NCBI RefSeq assembly: GCF_014243395.1
Contig: NZ_JACLCP010000002.1
Span: forward strand, 496,001-560,000
Reading direction: 5' to 3'
DNA from: Winogradskyella flava
Lineage (GTDB): Bacteria > Bacteroidota > Bacteroidia > Flavobacteriales > Flavobacteriaceae
Length of the DNA stretch: 64,000 bases
Below the pieces are notes generated by a model. The model was not told the DNA's origin. It searched no databases and saw only the letters and a program-made list of their open reading frames with translations. Position numbers and translations under genes: made by a program. Shown piece by piece: positions 1-8,954 of this stretch; the first letter of the stretch is position 1, and each line of letters begins with the position of its first letter.

Positions 1-1506
1 TAAATCAATATAGGCTTCTCCAATGGTTTCGATAATATGACTAGCTATTAAACTCTGATAACCATAATCTTCTAAAGAAATATCGGCAGCCTTTCCATGA
101 AGATAAACACCAAAAATTGTTGCGGCTAATGGCTCATAACCTTGTGCAATTAAACCAGAAATAATTCCCGTTAAAACATCTCCACTTCCAGCTGTCGCCA
201 TACCAGGGTTTCCGGTAGTATTGATGTACAACTTATCTTGATAAACCGTAATGGAGTTGGCTCCTTTTAAAAGCACGATAACATTGTACTTCTTGGACAA
301 CGTTTTTGCCTTTTCAAGTTTGTCAAAATCATCAGACCACTTACCTACTAAACGTTCGAGTTCTTTTGGATGCGGCGTCAATATCGTCTGCTCTGGCAAC
401 AACTGTAATAATGCTTTCTTTTTCGACAATAAATTTAGACCGTCTGCATCGATAACCAGAGGTGTTTTATTATTTTTTAAAAATGCCTCAAACGCTTTTG
501 CCGTTTCCGGAGCTGTTCCAAGTCCTACTCCAAAACCAATAACACTTGGTACAATTCCAAAGTCAATATTAGCAATAAAAGCCTCTTCTTTATCCGTTAT
601 GACCATTGCCTCCGGCAAAGAAGATTGAAGACTATGGTAGCCGCACTTCGGAACGTAAGCTGTTACTAAACCAGCGCCAGAACCAAAAGCGGCTCTACTC
701 GCTAAATTAACCGCACCTATCTTTCCATAGCTTCCACCAAGGATCATAACATGACCAAAATCTCCCTTATGCGCAAATTTATCGCGTGGCTTGTAAAGTG
801 GTAATACTTCAAACTTAGAAATTAGCTCCACTTCCGTTTCAGTTTGCATTAAATAATCCCTATCTATTCCAATGTCCAATACTTCCCATTGCACAGTATA
901 CTTGGCGGTTTCTGGTAAAAAGAACACCAACTTTGGAGATTGAAAGCTAATGGTGTAATTGGCATAGACTACGGCATTTTCATCTTCTACAGCCTTGTTG
1001 GTATATAATCCTGACGGAATATCGACTGATAATGTAAATGCCTTTGACGCTCTCCATCGTTGAAATAATTCTTGTACCCAATCATTAGGCGGACGATTTA
1101 AGCCAATACCAAAAACTGCATCAACGATAATATCTCTTTCCTCTATCACAATTTCAGAAAAATCTGCACCACAACTCAGCATTTTAGGCCAATCTTTAGT
1201 AACATTTTTAATACGGTCGTAATTGATCAAAAAATCCTTGGACCGTTTATCGCTGCAATTTATAATGTATGTGATAACATTATAACCATGAGTAATTAAA
1301 TGTCTTGCCAATACCAAACCATCTCCTCCATTATTGCCAATACCACAGAATACATGGATAGGCACTTGCGCACCTTGCATTCGCATGTGAATCCAATTAA
1401 AAATTTGTGTTCCTGCGCGCTCCATTAAATCTGTAGATGATATGTTTTGCCGTTCTGCAGTGAGCTTATCGCCTTCGTAAATTTGTTCTTTTGAGAAAAC
1501 TTTCAT
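1..1506 (-). CDS. nnr: Bifunctional NAD(P)HX epimerase/dehydratase (3' end cut by window)
   Basis: Repairs hydrated NAD(P)H: the N-terminal YjeF half epimerises R- and S-NAD(P)HX, the C-terminal half dehydrates S-NAD(P)HX with ADP or ATP. Read from ATG at 1506, 502 codons lie in the window and the frame is still open at base 1, so only a few C-terminal codons should be missing (family total about 500-510). I see GIGNNGGDG at residues 55-63, the epimerase nucleotide loop, and NPGMATAGSGD at 433-443, the dehydratase nucleotide loop ending in the catalytic Asp. It is divergent from the acetyltransferase at 1586 across 79 nt. Cytosolic housekeeping enzyme; assignment is secure. Confidence 0.95.
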   Translation of the reverse strand, partial: MKVFSKEQIYEGDKLTAERQNISSTDLMERAGTQIFNWIHMRMQGAQVPIHVFCGIGNNGGDGLVLARHLITHGYNVITYIINCSDKRSKDFLINYDRIKNVTKDWPKMLSCGADFSEIVIEERDIIVDAVFGIGLNRPPNDWVQELFQRWRASKAFTLSVDIPSGLYTNKAVEDENAVVYANYTISFQSPKLVFFLPETAKYTVQWEVLDIGIDRDYLMQTETEVELISKFEVLPLYKPRDKFAHKGDFGHVMILGGSYGKIGAVNLASRAAFGSGAGLVTAYVPKCGYHSLQSSLPEAMVITDKEEAFIANIDFGIVPSVIGFGVGLGTAPETAKAFEAFLKNNKTPLVIDADGLNLLSKKKALLQLLPEQTILTPHPKELERLVGKWSDDFDKLEKAKTLSKKYNVIVLLKGANSITVYQDKLYINTTGNPGMATAGSGDVLTGIISGLIAQGYEPLAATIFGVYLHGKAADISLEDYGYQSLIASHIIETIGEAYIDL

Positions 1507-1585
1507 GTATTAATTCTGTATATTGAATGCTAATTTCCCTGTAAAAATAACATATTCCAATTCAATTGGATAATAATATATTTAG

Positions 1586-2116
1586 ATGACTGTTAAGGTG
1601 AAAAAAACAATTAAAACTCAAAGACTGTACATCAGACCTGTAACCACAAATGATGCTCCATTTATTTTGGAACTAATGAACACACCTAAATGGATTCAAT
1701 TTATTGGTGATAGAAATGTCAAAACTGTTGAAGAAGCAGCGATCTACATTAAAGAAAAGGCATTTTCGCAATTAGAAAAGTACGGTTATGGTAATAATGT
1801 TATTATTAAAAAAGATGATAACGTAAAGCTAGGTACTTGTGGCTTGTATCATCGAGATGACAGAGAAGATCCCGATATTGGTTTTGCTTTTCTTCCTGAA
1901 TATGAACGTAAAGGCTATGCCTTTGAAGCTTCACAACAGTTAATCGTTGCTGCAAAAGAAGATTATGGTTTGTCCGAATTAAGTGCATATACGCTTGAGG
2001 ACAATACATCTTCAAGAAAATTGTTAGAACGTTTGGGCTTTATTTTAAAAGGGATTGGTCATCTTCCTAATAATGATGCTGAACTCTTACATTATCACAG
2101 ATTTTTAGATTTTTAG
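1586..2116 (+). CDS. GNAT family N-acetyltransferase (RimJ/RimL type)
   Basis: Predicted cytosolic acetyl-CoA dependent N-acetyltransferase, 176 aa, the normal length for the RimJ/RimL-like Acetyltransf_3 group. The N-terminus carries the typical TQRLYIRPVTTND beta-strand start, and the acetyl-CoA loop is visible as PEYERKGYAFEA near residues 104-115, followed by the late motif DNTSSRKLLERLGF. The substrate cannot be deduced; members acetylate ribosomal protein N-termini, antibiotics or small amines. ATG start with no convincing Shine-Dalgarno. It stands alone between the divergent nnr gene and a secreted-protein gene. Confidence 0.88.
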   Translation: MTVKVKKTIKTQRLYIRPVTTNDAPFILELMNTPKWIQFIGDRNVKTVEEAAIYIKEKAFSQLEKYGYGNNVIIKKDDNVKLGTCGLYHRDDREDPDIGFAFLPEYERKGYAFEASQQLIVAAKEDYGLSELSAYTLEDNTSSRKLLERLGFILKGIGHLPNNDAELLHYHRFLDF

Positions 2117-2227
2117 GTCATCGTAAAGTCTCTTACTTGCGTTTTATCCTAAATACGGGTGACTTATATACTTTTTATTTTCTAAACCAATAGAATAACT
2201 ACATTTAGCACTAGAAGTAGATATCTT

Positions 2228-3328
2228 ATGGATAAGTATTTGATTTTATATATCATTCTTATTACGGCTTTCTTGGGAGTAAGGGCGCAACAGCTCACCC
2301 TTGAAACAGATCTTGATGCCTCGATAAATGAAAGCTCGGGATTGCTCTATCTCAACAATACCTTAATTACACATAATGACACTGATGGTACAAATCAATT
2401 ATATGAAGTAGATGTAAATACTGGTGCAATTACTAGGACCATTACAATTACTAATGGAATAAATGGAGATTGGGAAGATTTAGCACATGATGACACCTAT
2501 ATTTATATTGGTGATTTTGGAAATTACGAAGGTCAAAGAACTGACCTGAAAGTTTATCGTATTTCTATCAATGATTATTTTGCAAATACCTCGGTTACTG
2601 CTGATGTCATCAATTTCAGTTATAGTGATCAAACTGATTTTACACCAAGTCCGCTAATGACCAACTATGATGCAGAAGGATTAATTCATCATGATAATAA
2701 GCTATATGTGTTCTCTAAGAATTGGGTAGATGGCAACACGGATATTTACGAGCTATCGAAAACACCTGGTACATATAGTATTTCTGCAACAGACACCATT
2801 GCTGTTCAAGGTTTGATTTCAGGAGCAACTTTTAATGCTTTAAACAACCATATTGTGCTTACTGGCTATGATACCAATGGGGCATTTCTCGTCGAGCTCG
2901 ATGGATTTCATTCTGGTCAATTTTCTAACGGAACTGTAACAAAAACTTCAGTTGGCGTTCCCACAAACTATTCGCCACAAATTGAAGGCATTGCACCAAT
3001 TGATGATAACGCATATTACATCTCTGCTGAAGAAAACACATCCGTTGCTTCAGGCTTGTACAGTTTTAATATGTCAACCTTAGGTATTTCTGAAAATGAG
3101 CAGATTGACTTTATCTTTTATCCTAACCCGGCGAAAGTATCCATTACTTTGAATCAAGACCATTGCAGCACTGCGATTTACACTATTACTGGACAATTGA
3201 TAAAAACCTCTAAAGACAAACAAATTGATATATCTGAATTAGATTCTGGGTTGTATCTAATTACCATTGCAAAAACCTCCACCGGAAATTCTGTGACTAA
3301 AAGGTTGATTATTGACAAAGGTAACTAA
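2228..3328 (+). CDS. Secreted protein with T9SS type A sorting domain
   Basis: Unknown function, exported by Sec and then by the type IX secretion system. 366 aa: signal peptide at about residues 1-20, ending in VRAQ; a central region rich in beta strands and Asp/Asn with motifs such as GDWEDLAHDD, YIGDFGNYEG and YDAEGLIHH, suggesting a propeller-like fold; then a C-terminal Por secretion tail from about residue 295 (FIFYPNPAKV) to the end, with the conserved DSGLYLI turn. Related flavobacterial proteins are annotated as T9SS type A sorting-domain proteins. Its stop overlaps the holA stop by 4 nt. Confidence 0.85.
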   Translation: MDKYLILYIILITAFLGVRAQQLTLETDLDASINESSGLLYLNNTLITHNDTDGTNQLYEVDVNTGAITRTITITNGINGDWEDLAHDDTYIYIGDFGNYEGQRTDLKVYRISINDYFANTSVTADVINFSYSDQTDFTPSPLMTNYDAEGLIHHDNKLYVFSKNWVDGNTDIYELSKTPGTYSISATDTIAVQGLISGATFNALNNHIVLTGYDTNGAFLVELDGFHSGQFSNGTVTKTSVGVPTNYSPQIEGIAPIDDNAYYISAEENTSVASGLYSFNMSTLGISENEQIDFIFYPNPAKVSITLNQDHCSTAIYTITGQLIKTSKDKQIDISELDSGLYLITIAKTSTGNSVTKRLIIDKGN

Positions 3329-4332
3329 CCTAAAATACGAACCAACAACTCCTTTAGCAAATCACCTTGAGGCACCGCATTAGAGCCTACACCTTTGCTC
3401 TTAACATCGAACTCACGAAGTAAAGCGATTATGGAACTTACTTTTTTCATCGGGTAATTGCGAGCAGCTGTTAAATACTCATTTACAAAATATGGATTGA
3501 CCTTTAAAGCTGAAGCAACACTGCGAGGTGATTTGTCAGTTAGCCCATGTAAATGTAATAACTGCGAAAAGAAACTAAATAATAGAGAAACCGAGACAAC
3601 CATCGGATTATCCTTGGGGTTATCGGCAAAATATTTCGCTATCTGATGCGCCTTAACCACGTTACGCTCACCAACTGCCTTACGAAGCTCAAAATTGTTG
3701 AAATCTTTACTAATACCAATATTCTCTTCGATATGCTCTGGAGTGATTTGAGTACCTTCCGGAAGTACGATTCTTAATTTATCAAGCTCATTATTCACTT
3801 TACTCAAATCAGTTCCTAAAAATTCAACAAGCATCTGAGCAGCCTTAGGTGAGATGTCATAGCCTTGACCTTTTAAGACACGTCTAATCCAATCTGGCAC
3901 TTGGTTCTCATAGAGTTTTTTACTTTCAAAAACCATACCTCCACTTTTACTAATGGTCTTGTATAAAGCCTTTCGCTTATCTAGCTTCTTGTATTTATAA
4001 TTTACGACCAAAACTGTAGTAGGTTGAGGATTTTCGGCATACTGCGCTAATTTTTCAATCGTTCTACTGAGATCCTGAGCTTCCTTAACTATAACAACTT
4101 GCCGCTCTGCCATCATAGGATAGCGCTTAGCATTGCTCACAATATCGTCTATACTGACATCACGACCGTAGAGCACCATTTGATTAAAGCCTTTTTCGGC
4201 TTCGTCAAGTATGTTATCCTCAATAAAATCAGAAATCTTATCAATATAATAAGCTTCTTCACCCATCAAAAAATAGATAGGCTTTATGTCTCCTTTCTTT
4301 ATTGCTGCAACTAATTGTTTTACGTCGTCCAA
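3325..4332 (-). CDS. holA: DNA polymerase III subunit delta
   Basis: Clamp-loader delta subunit that opens the beta sliding clamp, 335 aa, full length for the family. The N-terminus VKQLVAAIKKGDIKPIYFLMGEE and the later LGTDLSKVNNELDKL are characteristic of HolA domains I and II; the C-terminal helical domain ends in LLKELLVRILG. The start is TTG at 4332: there is no ATG between it and the upstream in-frame stop, and homologues begin at this residue with M(D/E)xVK. It is divergent from the HsdR_N gene at 4449, an arrangement I recall as common in Flavobacteriia. Confidence 0.93.
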   Translation of the reverse strand: MDDVKQLVAAIKKGDIKPIYFLMGEEAYYIDKISDFIEDNILDEAEKGFNQMVLYGRDVSIDDIVSNAKRYPMMAERQVVIVKEAQDLSRTIEKLAQYAENPQPTTVLVVNYKYKKLDKRKALYKTISKSGGMVFESKKLYENQVPDWIRRVLKGQGYDISPKAAQMLVEFLGTDLSKVNNELDKLRIVLPEGTQITPEHIEENIGISKDFNNFELRKAVGERNVVKAHQIAKYFADNPKDNPMVVSVSLLFSFFSQLLHLHGLTDKSPRSVASALKVNPYFVNEYLTAARNYPMKKVSSIIALLREFDVKSKGVGSNAVPQGDLLKELLVRILG

Positions 4333-4412
4333 ATTTATAAATTGTGATTCCTTTCGAGTTTTAACCTAAGTCAAAAAGTATCGAAAAGTTATCGATAATA
4401 TTTCTGAGAAAA

Positions 4413-4430
4413 TCACTCGAAGTGACATTA
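4413..4430. repeat. 18-bp dispersed repeat, copy 1
   Basis: The 18 bases TCACTCGAAGTGACATTA occur here and identically at 35571-35588. The core CACTCGAAGTG is nearly self-complementary. The copy lies between divergent holA and the HsdR_N gene, about seven bases before a candidate -7 promoter box. It appears to be a fragment of the larger interspersed palindromic repeat family seen at 24238-24312 and 35477-35620. Confidence 0.7.
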
Positions 4431-4436
4431 TAATTT

Positions 4437-4444
4437 TAATTTTG
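4437..4444 (+). promoter_or_regulatory. Candidate Bacteroidota -7 box TAATTTTG for the HsdR_N gene
   Basis: TAATTTTG fits the Bacteroidota -7 consensus TAnnTTTG. It ends only five bases before the GTG start at 4449, so transcription would begin at or just inside the first codon, implying a leaderless message. I find no TTG at the expected -33 position; the repeat at 4413-4430 occupies it. Confidence 0.35.
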
Positions 4445-4448
4445 TGTA

Positions 4449-4898
4449 GTGCAAGAACTCAACTTTCCAAAGTTTGAATACCGTTTCAAAAGTACTGAAA
4501 ATAAAGTTTCTATTTTTGATGTCATTCGGAAAAAATTCATCATTCTTCAACCTGAAGAATGGGTGAGACAACATTGCGTTCATTTTCTTATTAATGTGAA
4601 GAATTTTCCCAAATCCTTAATCAATGTCGAAAAGGAATTAAACATTAATGGACTCAAAAAGCGTTATGATATCGTGGTTTTTAATTCCGACGGCACTATA
4701 CATTTAATTGTGGAGTGTAAATCTTATACTATAAGCATAAATCAAGATACGTTTGACCAGATTGCCCGCTATAATTTGGCCTTAAATGCAAACTATTTAA
4801 TGGTAACCAATGGTTTAAATCATTATTATTGCCAAATGGATATGGAAGCAGAGCACTACAATTTCCTGAAAGATATCCCAAACTATATTAAAACATAG
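4449..4898 (+). CDS. Type I restriction enzyme HsdR N-terminal (HSDR_N_2) domain protein
   Basis: Small stand-alone PD-(D/E)XK nuclease-like protein, 149 aa. The nuclease core is visible as KRYDIVVF (Asp) followed by LIVECKSY, giving the D...ExK triad expected for metal-dependent cleavage; WVRQHCVHFLI is the preceding conserved helix. No methylase or specificity subunit and no helicase is nearby, so this is not a restriction system by itself. GTG start at 4449 chosen because homologues begin M-Q-x-L-x-F-P. The stop abuts the ATG of the glycosyltransferase, so the two are probably co-transcribed. Role unknown; DNA repair or processing is a guess from its holA neighbour. Confidence 0.8.
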   Translation: MQELNFPKFEYRFKSTENKVSIFDVIRKKFIILQPEEWVRQHCVHFLINVKNFPKSLINVEKELNINGLKKRYDIVVFNSDGTIHLIVECKSYTISINQDTFDQIARYNLALNANYLMVTNGLNHYYCQMDMEAEHYNFLKDIPNYIKT

Positions 4899-5891
4899 AT
4901 GTACACGACTAAGGACATAGCTGTTGTAATTTTAAACTGGAATGGAAAAGCCTTACTAGAGCAATTCTTGCTTTCAGTTATAAAATATTCTAATGACGCT
5001 ATAATTTATCTTGCTGATAATGCCTCTACAGATGATTCTGTAACTTTCGTAGTTAAACATTTCCCAAATGTAAAAATCATTCAAAATTCAGAAAATGGTG
5101 GTTATGCTAAAGGCTATAATGATGCTTTAAAGCATGTTAAGCAACCTCTACTGTGCTTATTGAATAGCGATATTGAAGTGACAGAAAATTGGTTAGAGCC
5201 TATTGTAAATCAGTTTAATAATGATGCTAATACAGCAATAATTCAACCAAAGATTTTAGATTTTAAAAAGAAGTCTCATTTTGAATACGCTGGTGCCGCA
5301 GGTGGTTTCATTGATAAGTATGGCTATCCTTATTGCCGTGGTCGTATTTTTGACACCATAGAGGAAGATAAAGGTCAATACAATAATGTCATCAACATTT
5401 TTTGGGCTTCTGGTGCTTGTTTATTTATAAAAAATGAAGTTTTCAAAAGTTTAGAGGGCTTTGACGAAAGTTATTTCGCTCACATGGAGGAGATTGATTT
5501 GTGTTGGCGTGCTTTCAACAGCAATTACAAAGCTGAATATGTTGGAGCTTCGACCGTATATCATGTAGGTGGTGCAACATTAAACAATACTAATCCTAGA
5601 AAGACGTATCTCAACTTTAGAAATAGCCTATTCTGCTTAGCTAAAAATACCGATAAAAATGTGTTTTTTCGTATGGTTTGGAGAATGAAACTTGATGGTA
5701 TTGCAGCGCTGCGATTTTTATTGCAATTAAAACCACAACATTTCTTTGCTATCTTAAAGGCGCACTTTTCATTTTACAATAACTTAAGTCGTATTTTAAA
5801 ACAACGTAGACAACTTCCAAAACGTTCAGGGTACTATACTGAGAATTCTATTGTTTGGTCCTATTTTATTAAACAGAGAAAAACATTTTAA
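4899..5891 (+). CDS. Family 2 glycosyltransferase
   Basis: Inverting GT-A fold glycosyltransferase, 330 aa, transferring a sugar from a nucleotide donor to a cell-surface glycan acceptor. The N-terminal strand and loop IAVVILNWNG, the nucleotide-binding ADNASTDDS, the metal-binding region LLNSDIEV and the acceptor-site motif DESYFAHMEEIDLCWRA are all present, typical of rhamnosyltransferase-like GT2 proteins (WcaA/RfbN style). The C-terminal 80 residues are basic and probably peripheral to the membrane. Start ATG directly follows the stop of the HsdR_N gene. Sugar specificity cannot be read from sequence. Confidence 0.9.
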   Translation: MYTTKDIAVVILNWNGKALLEQFLLSVIKYSNDAIIYLADNASTDDSVTFVVKHFPNVKIIQNSENGGYAKGYNDALKHVKQPLLCLLNSDIEVTENWLEPIVNQFNNDANTAIIQPKILDFKKKSHFEYAGAAGGFIDKYGYPYCRGRIFDTIEEDKGQYNNVINIFWASGACLFIKNEVFKSLEGFDESYFAHMEEIDLCWRAFNSNYKAEYVGASTVYHVGGATLNNTNPRKTYLNFRNSLFCLAKNTDKNVFFRMVWRMKLDGIAALRFLLQLKPQHFFAILKAHFSFYNNLSRILKQRRQLPKRSGYYTENSIVWSYFIKQRKTF

Positions 5892-5926
5892 TTGTTTATA
5901 AAACTGTTAAAAGTTTTGTTAATCGT

Positions 5927-5958
5927 TGTTCCCTCATCTTTTCTTTTCTATAATTTTG
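5927..5958 (+). promoter_or_regulatory. Promoter of the OmpA lipoprotein gene
   Basis: TTG at 5927-5929, a 21-base spacer, then TAATTTTG at 5951-5958 fits the Bacteroidota housekeeping promoter pattern TTG/TAnnTTTG. The predicted start, a few bases downstream, leaves a leader of about 30 nt before the ATG at 5997. Confidence 0.55.
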
Positions 5959-5996
5959 AAGTGTTGTAATTAACAATTAAAACTTTGATTTAAATT

Positions 5997-6854
5997 ATGA
6001 AAAAACTAATGTTATTAAGTGTTTGCTCAATGGTGTTGCTAGCATCTTGCGTGTCGAAGAAAGAGTACGCTGCACTTGAAGCAAAACAACAAGAAACACA
6101 GGATTTATTAAACACTGCAACTGTAAAGTTAAATAGCTGTCTATCAGATGTTGCTGCGGCGAATGCTCGTGTAGAGGCTATGAAGGAGCAACTAGCTGAT
6201 CTACGAAAAAGTAATGATGCATTAATAAAAAGTTCACAAGATTTAACAGAATTAACGAGTAAGGGTGCCACAAATCTAGAAAAGTCATTAGAAAGTCTTA
6301 AAGAGAGTAATTTAAAAATTACGCGCTTGCAGGATGCTTTAACACGCAAAGATAGTGTGACTTTAGCTATCGTAACAAGCCTTAAAAAAGAGGTTGGGAT
6401 GAACGATTCCGACATTGAGATTAATGTAGAAAAAGGTGTTGTGTTTATTTCTATTGCCGACAAATTATTATTTCAAAGTGGAAGCTATAACGTAACAACT
6501 AGAGCTAATGAAATATTGGGCAAAGTTGCTACAGTCATTAATAGTAAACCAGATTTTGAAGCAATGGTTGAATCTCATACCGACAATGTATCATACAGCA
6601 AACCACCATTATTAGACAATTGGGATTTAAGTGTTAAACGTGCAACTTCAGTTGTAAGAGTTTTAGAAAGCTTAGGTGTAAATTCTCAACAATTAATTGC
6701 TGCTGGTCGCAGTTCTTATGTACCATTGGTGGAAAATGATACTGCCGAAAACAGAGCCAAAAATAGACGTACTCGTATCGTGGTATTACCGAAGATTGAC
6801 CAATTCTATGAAATGGTTGAAGAGGAAATGAAAAACCTTTCTGCTGAGAATTAA
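5997..6854 (+). CDS. OmpA family lipoprotein with coiled coil
   Basis: Outer-membrane-anchored peptidoglycan-binding protein, 285 aa. Lipoprotein signal with the lipidated Cys at residue 18 (LLAS-C), a long Lys/Glu/Leu-rich coiled coil from about 20 to 130, then a C-terminal OmpA domain with SHTDNVSY and the conserved NRAKNRRTRIVV peptidoglycan-binding end. It would link the outer membrane to the cell wall. Own promoter upstream and a strong terminator downstream make it monocistronic. Unlike Pal, the spacer is an extended coiled coil. Confidence 0.92.
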   Translation: MKKLMLLSVCSMVLLASCVSKKEYAALEAKQQETQDLLNTATVKLNSCLSDVAAANARVEAMKEQLADLRKSNDALIKSSQDLTELTSKGATNLEKSLESLKESNLKITRLQDALTRKDSVTLAIVTSLKKEVGMNDSDIEINVEKGVVFISIADKLLFQSGSYNVTTRANEILGKVATVINSKPDFEAMVESHTDNVSYSKPPLLDNWDLSVKRATSVVRVLESLGVNSQQLIAAGRSSYVPLVENDTAENRAKNRRTRIVVLPKIDQFYEMVEEEMKNLSAEN

Positions 6855-6875
6855 TCTCAAACAACAAATAATATT

Positions 6876-6906
6876 AAAAAACCCAATGCGATTGCATTGG
6901 GTTTTT
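6876..6906. terminator. Bidirectional rho-independent terminator
   Basis: A perfect stem with arms at 6877-6889 and 6894-6906 around a GATT loop, flanked by A and T runs, so it can end both the OmpA gene from the left and menE from the right. The GC core is CCC...GGG. Confidence 0.9.
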
Positions 6907-6933
6907 AGTTAATGTATAGTTTCAATGAGTTAA

Positions 6934-8016
6934 CTAGCCAATTGCAGCCTTAACCGTTTTTTTACGTTGAATTTTTCCATTAACGGTTTCCACAAACTTT
7001 TCTGATGTGTAGATATGTTTCGGGACTTCGAATTTTGTAAGTCCTTTTACTAGTTTGATTCGTTTTGCAATGCTTTCTACGGAATCCCTAGGATCTTCAA
7101 CAATTAAGACCAGTTTTTCTCCAAGTGCAGCATCCTCTTCGCCAGCAACAATAAAACGCTCGTCTATTACTGGCTGTAGTTTTTCTTCAATCTGCTCGGG
7201 AAATAGCTTTACGCCTCCTGAGTTAATGACATTGTCGTAGCGTCCTTTTAAGACAAAACTTGTTTCAGACTTTAAATCTACGATATCGTTCGTCACCAAT
7301 GCTTCCTTTACCAATTTAGAGGCATTAATGATAAGGCAATTTCTATCATCTTGGTCAAAACTCACGTTGGGTAAGGCTCTAAATAAATTATCACCTTTCG
7401 CCGCTTTGGACTCTAGTTGTCTCACAGCAACATGAGTTACGGTTTCGGTCATCCCGTAAGTTTCATAAAACTTAGATGGGCAGTTCTGAATACGCTCTAG
7501 TAATGGCTTGGTGACTTTAGATCCGCCTATAATGATAGTTTTAATATTTTGAGTGTAATTAACGGTATGCTTTAATTGCAAAGGTATCATAGCGCAAAAG
7601 TCATAACACTTTTCATAGTCAAAAATAGGGTGAGCGCTTGGCTCTACGCAGTCTATTTCCAATCCTAAAATCATAGCTCTAACGAGCATCATTTTACCTG
7701 CGATATAATGGCTAGGTAAGCAATCTATCGCTGTATTTCCAGGCTCTAACCCAAAGAAATCTCCAGTAGCAATAGCCGAATTGACCATAGCTTGCTTTTT
7801 AAGCTTTAAAAGCTTCGGCTGACCTGTTGACCCAGATGTCTTTACATGCAGATAGTCTTTATTGTTTAACCAGTCTATTAAAAAATTTCCAGTAACCTTT
7901 TCATAGGATTCACCTTCCTTTATAAGGCTATAGGCTACCTCCTTTAGATCTTCAAAGTCAAAATGAAGCCCATTAAACTTAAATCGGTTATGAATCTTAT
8001 CGTATCTGGGTGTCAT
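6934..8016 (-). CDS. menE: o-Succinylbenzoate--CoA ligase (AMP-binding, short form)
   Basis: Activates o-succinylbenzoate to its CoA thioester in menaquinone synthesis. 360 aa against roughly 450-490 for classical MenE: the N-terminal 80-100 residues of the ANL fold are absent. Retained are the P-loop TSGSTGQPK, the YETYGMTET adenylate motif, the hinge KGRYDNVINSGG and the C-terminal NGKIQRKK lysine motif. It directly follows the CPBP gene with no spacer, in the operon DUF2490-menC-CPBP-menE. Context with menC makes MenE by far the best assignment. Confidence 0.88.
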   Translation of the reverse strand: MTPRYDKIHNRFKFNGLHFDFEDLKEVAYSLIKEGESYEKVTGNFLIDWLNNKDYLHVKTSGSTGQPKLLKLKKQAMVNSAIATGDFFGLEPGNTAIDCLPSHYIAGKMMLVRAMILGLEIDCVEPSAHPIFDYEKCYDFCAMIPLQLKHTVNYTQNIKTIIIGGSKVTKPLLERIQNCPSKFYETYGMTETVTHVAVRQLESKAAKGDNLFRALPNVSFDQDDRNCLIINASKLVKEALVTNDIVDLKSETSFVLKGRYDNVINSGGVKLFPEQIEEKLQPVIDERFIVAGEEDAALGEKLVLIVEDPRDSVESIAKRIKLVKGLTKFEVPKHIYTSEKFVETVNGKIQRKKTVKAAIG

Positions 8017-8952
8017 TTACTCAATAATTTTGTAATCTTCTTTTGGTGGTTCAGTTACCTTTCCAAACAGGCGATCTTTCCAGTTATTCCAACCATAGCG
8101 CTTAGATAAGATAAGTAACATTATTGGATATACGACCAAAACAGGAATTAAAATTTCACCAACAATACTCATCGATGGTTCTGCAGTGCTCTTGAAAACA
8201 GCGTCGGTCTGAAGGGCTGTCCAATCTGCAGTAATCAAAAGTGAAGCTAGTAGGTTATTACCTAAATGGAATCCTAAAGCCAATTCCAGTCCATCATCCA
8301 TTAAAGTCATTATGCCTAATAAAAGACCAGTACCTACATAGAAAATCATCATTTTCCAAAATCCAATAGCTCCTACTTCTGGGTTTGCCGCATGTGCAAT
8401 ACCGAACAATACTGATGTAAGAATCAATGGGAACCATTTGTTTTTAACCATAACACCTATATGTTGCATGAAATAACCTCTAAACAGATACTCTTCTAGT
8501 CCAATTTGAAATGGAAATAAGACGATACTAACCAAAAATAGTATGGTGAATTTTCCAGCGTCAAACTGAAAAACAATTTCAGAAGAATCCATGGAATAGC
8601 CTATAAAGAATGTAACCAGCGTAAATGTTGCAATCATCATAAACGAAAAGAAAACTCTACCATAATCCACCTTACTCCTAGCCGTAGTTAACGATAATAA
8701 GCTTCTTTGATGAACAAATTTTACTAATAAAAATAATAGACCTAATAAAAAAGCAAATGGAACTAGGTTTATGGCCAAGTTTAGACTCGATGGTATATTG
8801 GCGAAAAGATCGTATGCAGCATCTAAATCTGCTTGATCATAAGTTAAATAGATAATAAAGTTACCTAGAAATACACCGCCTACCAATATAGTAGTTAAGA
8901 TAAACATCCATAGATGTCGTTGTCCTTTATAAGCTTGTTGTATATAGTTCAT
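8017..8952 (-). CDS. CPBP family intramembrane metalloprotease
   Basis: Integral membrane protein, 311 aa, with about eight hydrophobic segments. CPBP (Abi/Rce1-like) motifs are intact: EEYLFRG with Glu153, Glu154 and Arg158, the His187 motif FGIAHA, and the HLGNN motif at His229 and Asn233. Family members are putative glutamate/zinc proteases acting on prenylated or membrane substrates; some act in bacteriocin immunity. Here it sits between menC and menE with 2 nt and 0 nt spacing, so it is part of the menaquinone operon transcript. Its substrate is unknown and it is not an abortive-infection gene by context. Confidence 0.88.
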   Translation of the reverse strand: MNYIQQAYKGQRHLWMFILTTILVGGVFLGNFIIYLTYDQADLDAAYDLFANIPSSLNLAINLVPFAFLLGLLFLLVKFVHQRSLLSLTTARSKVDYGRVFFSFMMIATFTLVTFFIGYSMDSSEIVFQFDAGKFTILFLVSIVLFPFQIGLEEYLFRGYFMQHIGVMVKNKWFPLILTSVLFGIAHAANPEVGAIGFWKMMIFYVGTGLLLGIMTLMDDGLELALGFHLGNNLLASLLITADWTALQTDAVFKSTAEPSMSIVGEILIPVLVVYPIMLLILSKRYGWNNWKDRLFGKVTEPPKEDYKIIE

Positions 8953-8954
8953 AG

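Noticed and set aside
251..628. Open frame on the plus strand inside nnr
   Set aside because: Antisense shadow of the C-terminal dehydratase domain; no family features.
4449..4898. Possible restriction-modification system
   Set aside because: Only the HsdR N-terminal domain is present, with no helicase, methylase or specificity subunit nearby.
8017..8952. CPBP/Abi protein as a phage-defence gene
   Set aside because: It lies inside the menaquinone operon with no defence genes around; the Abi label alone is not evidence.
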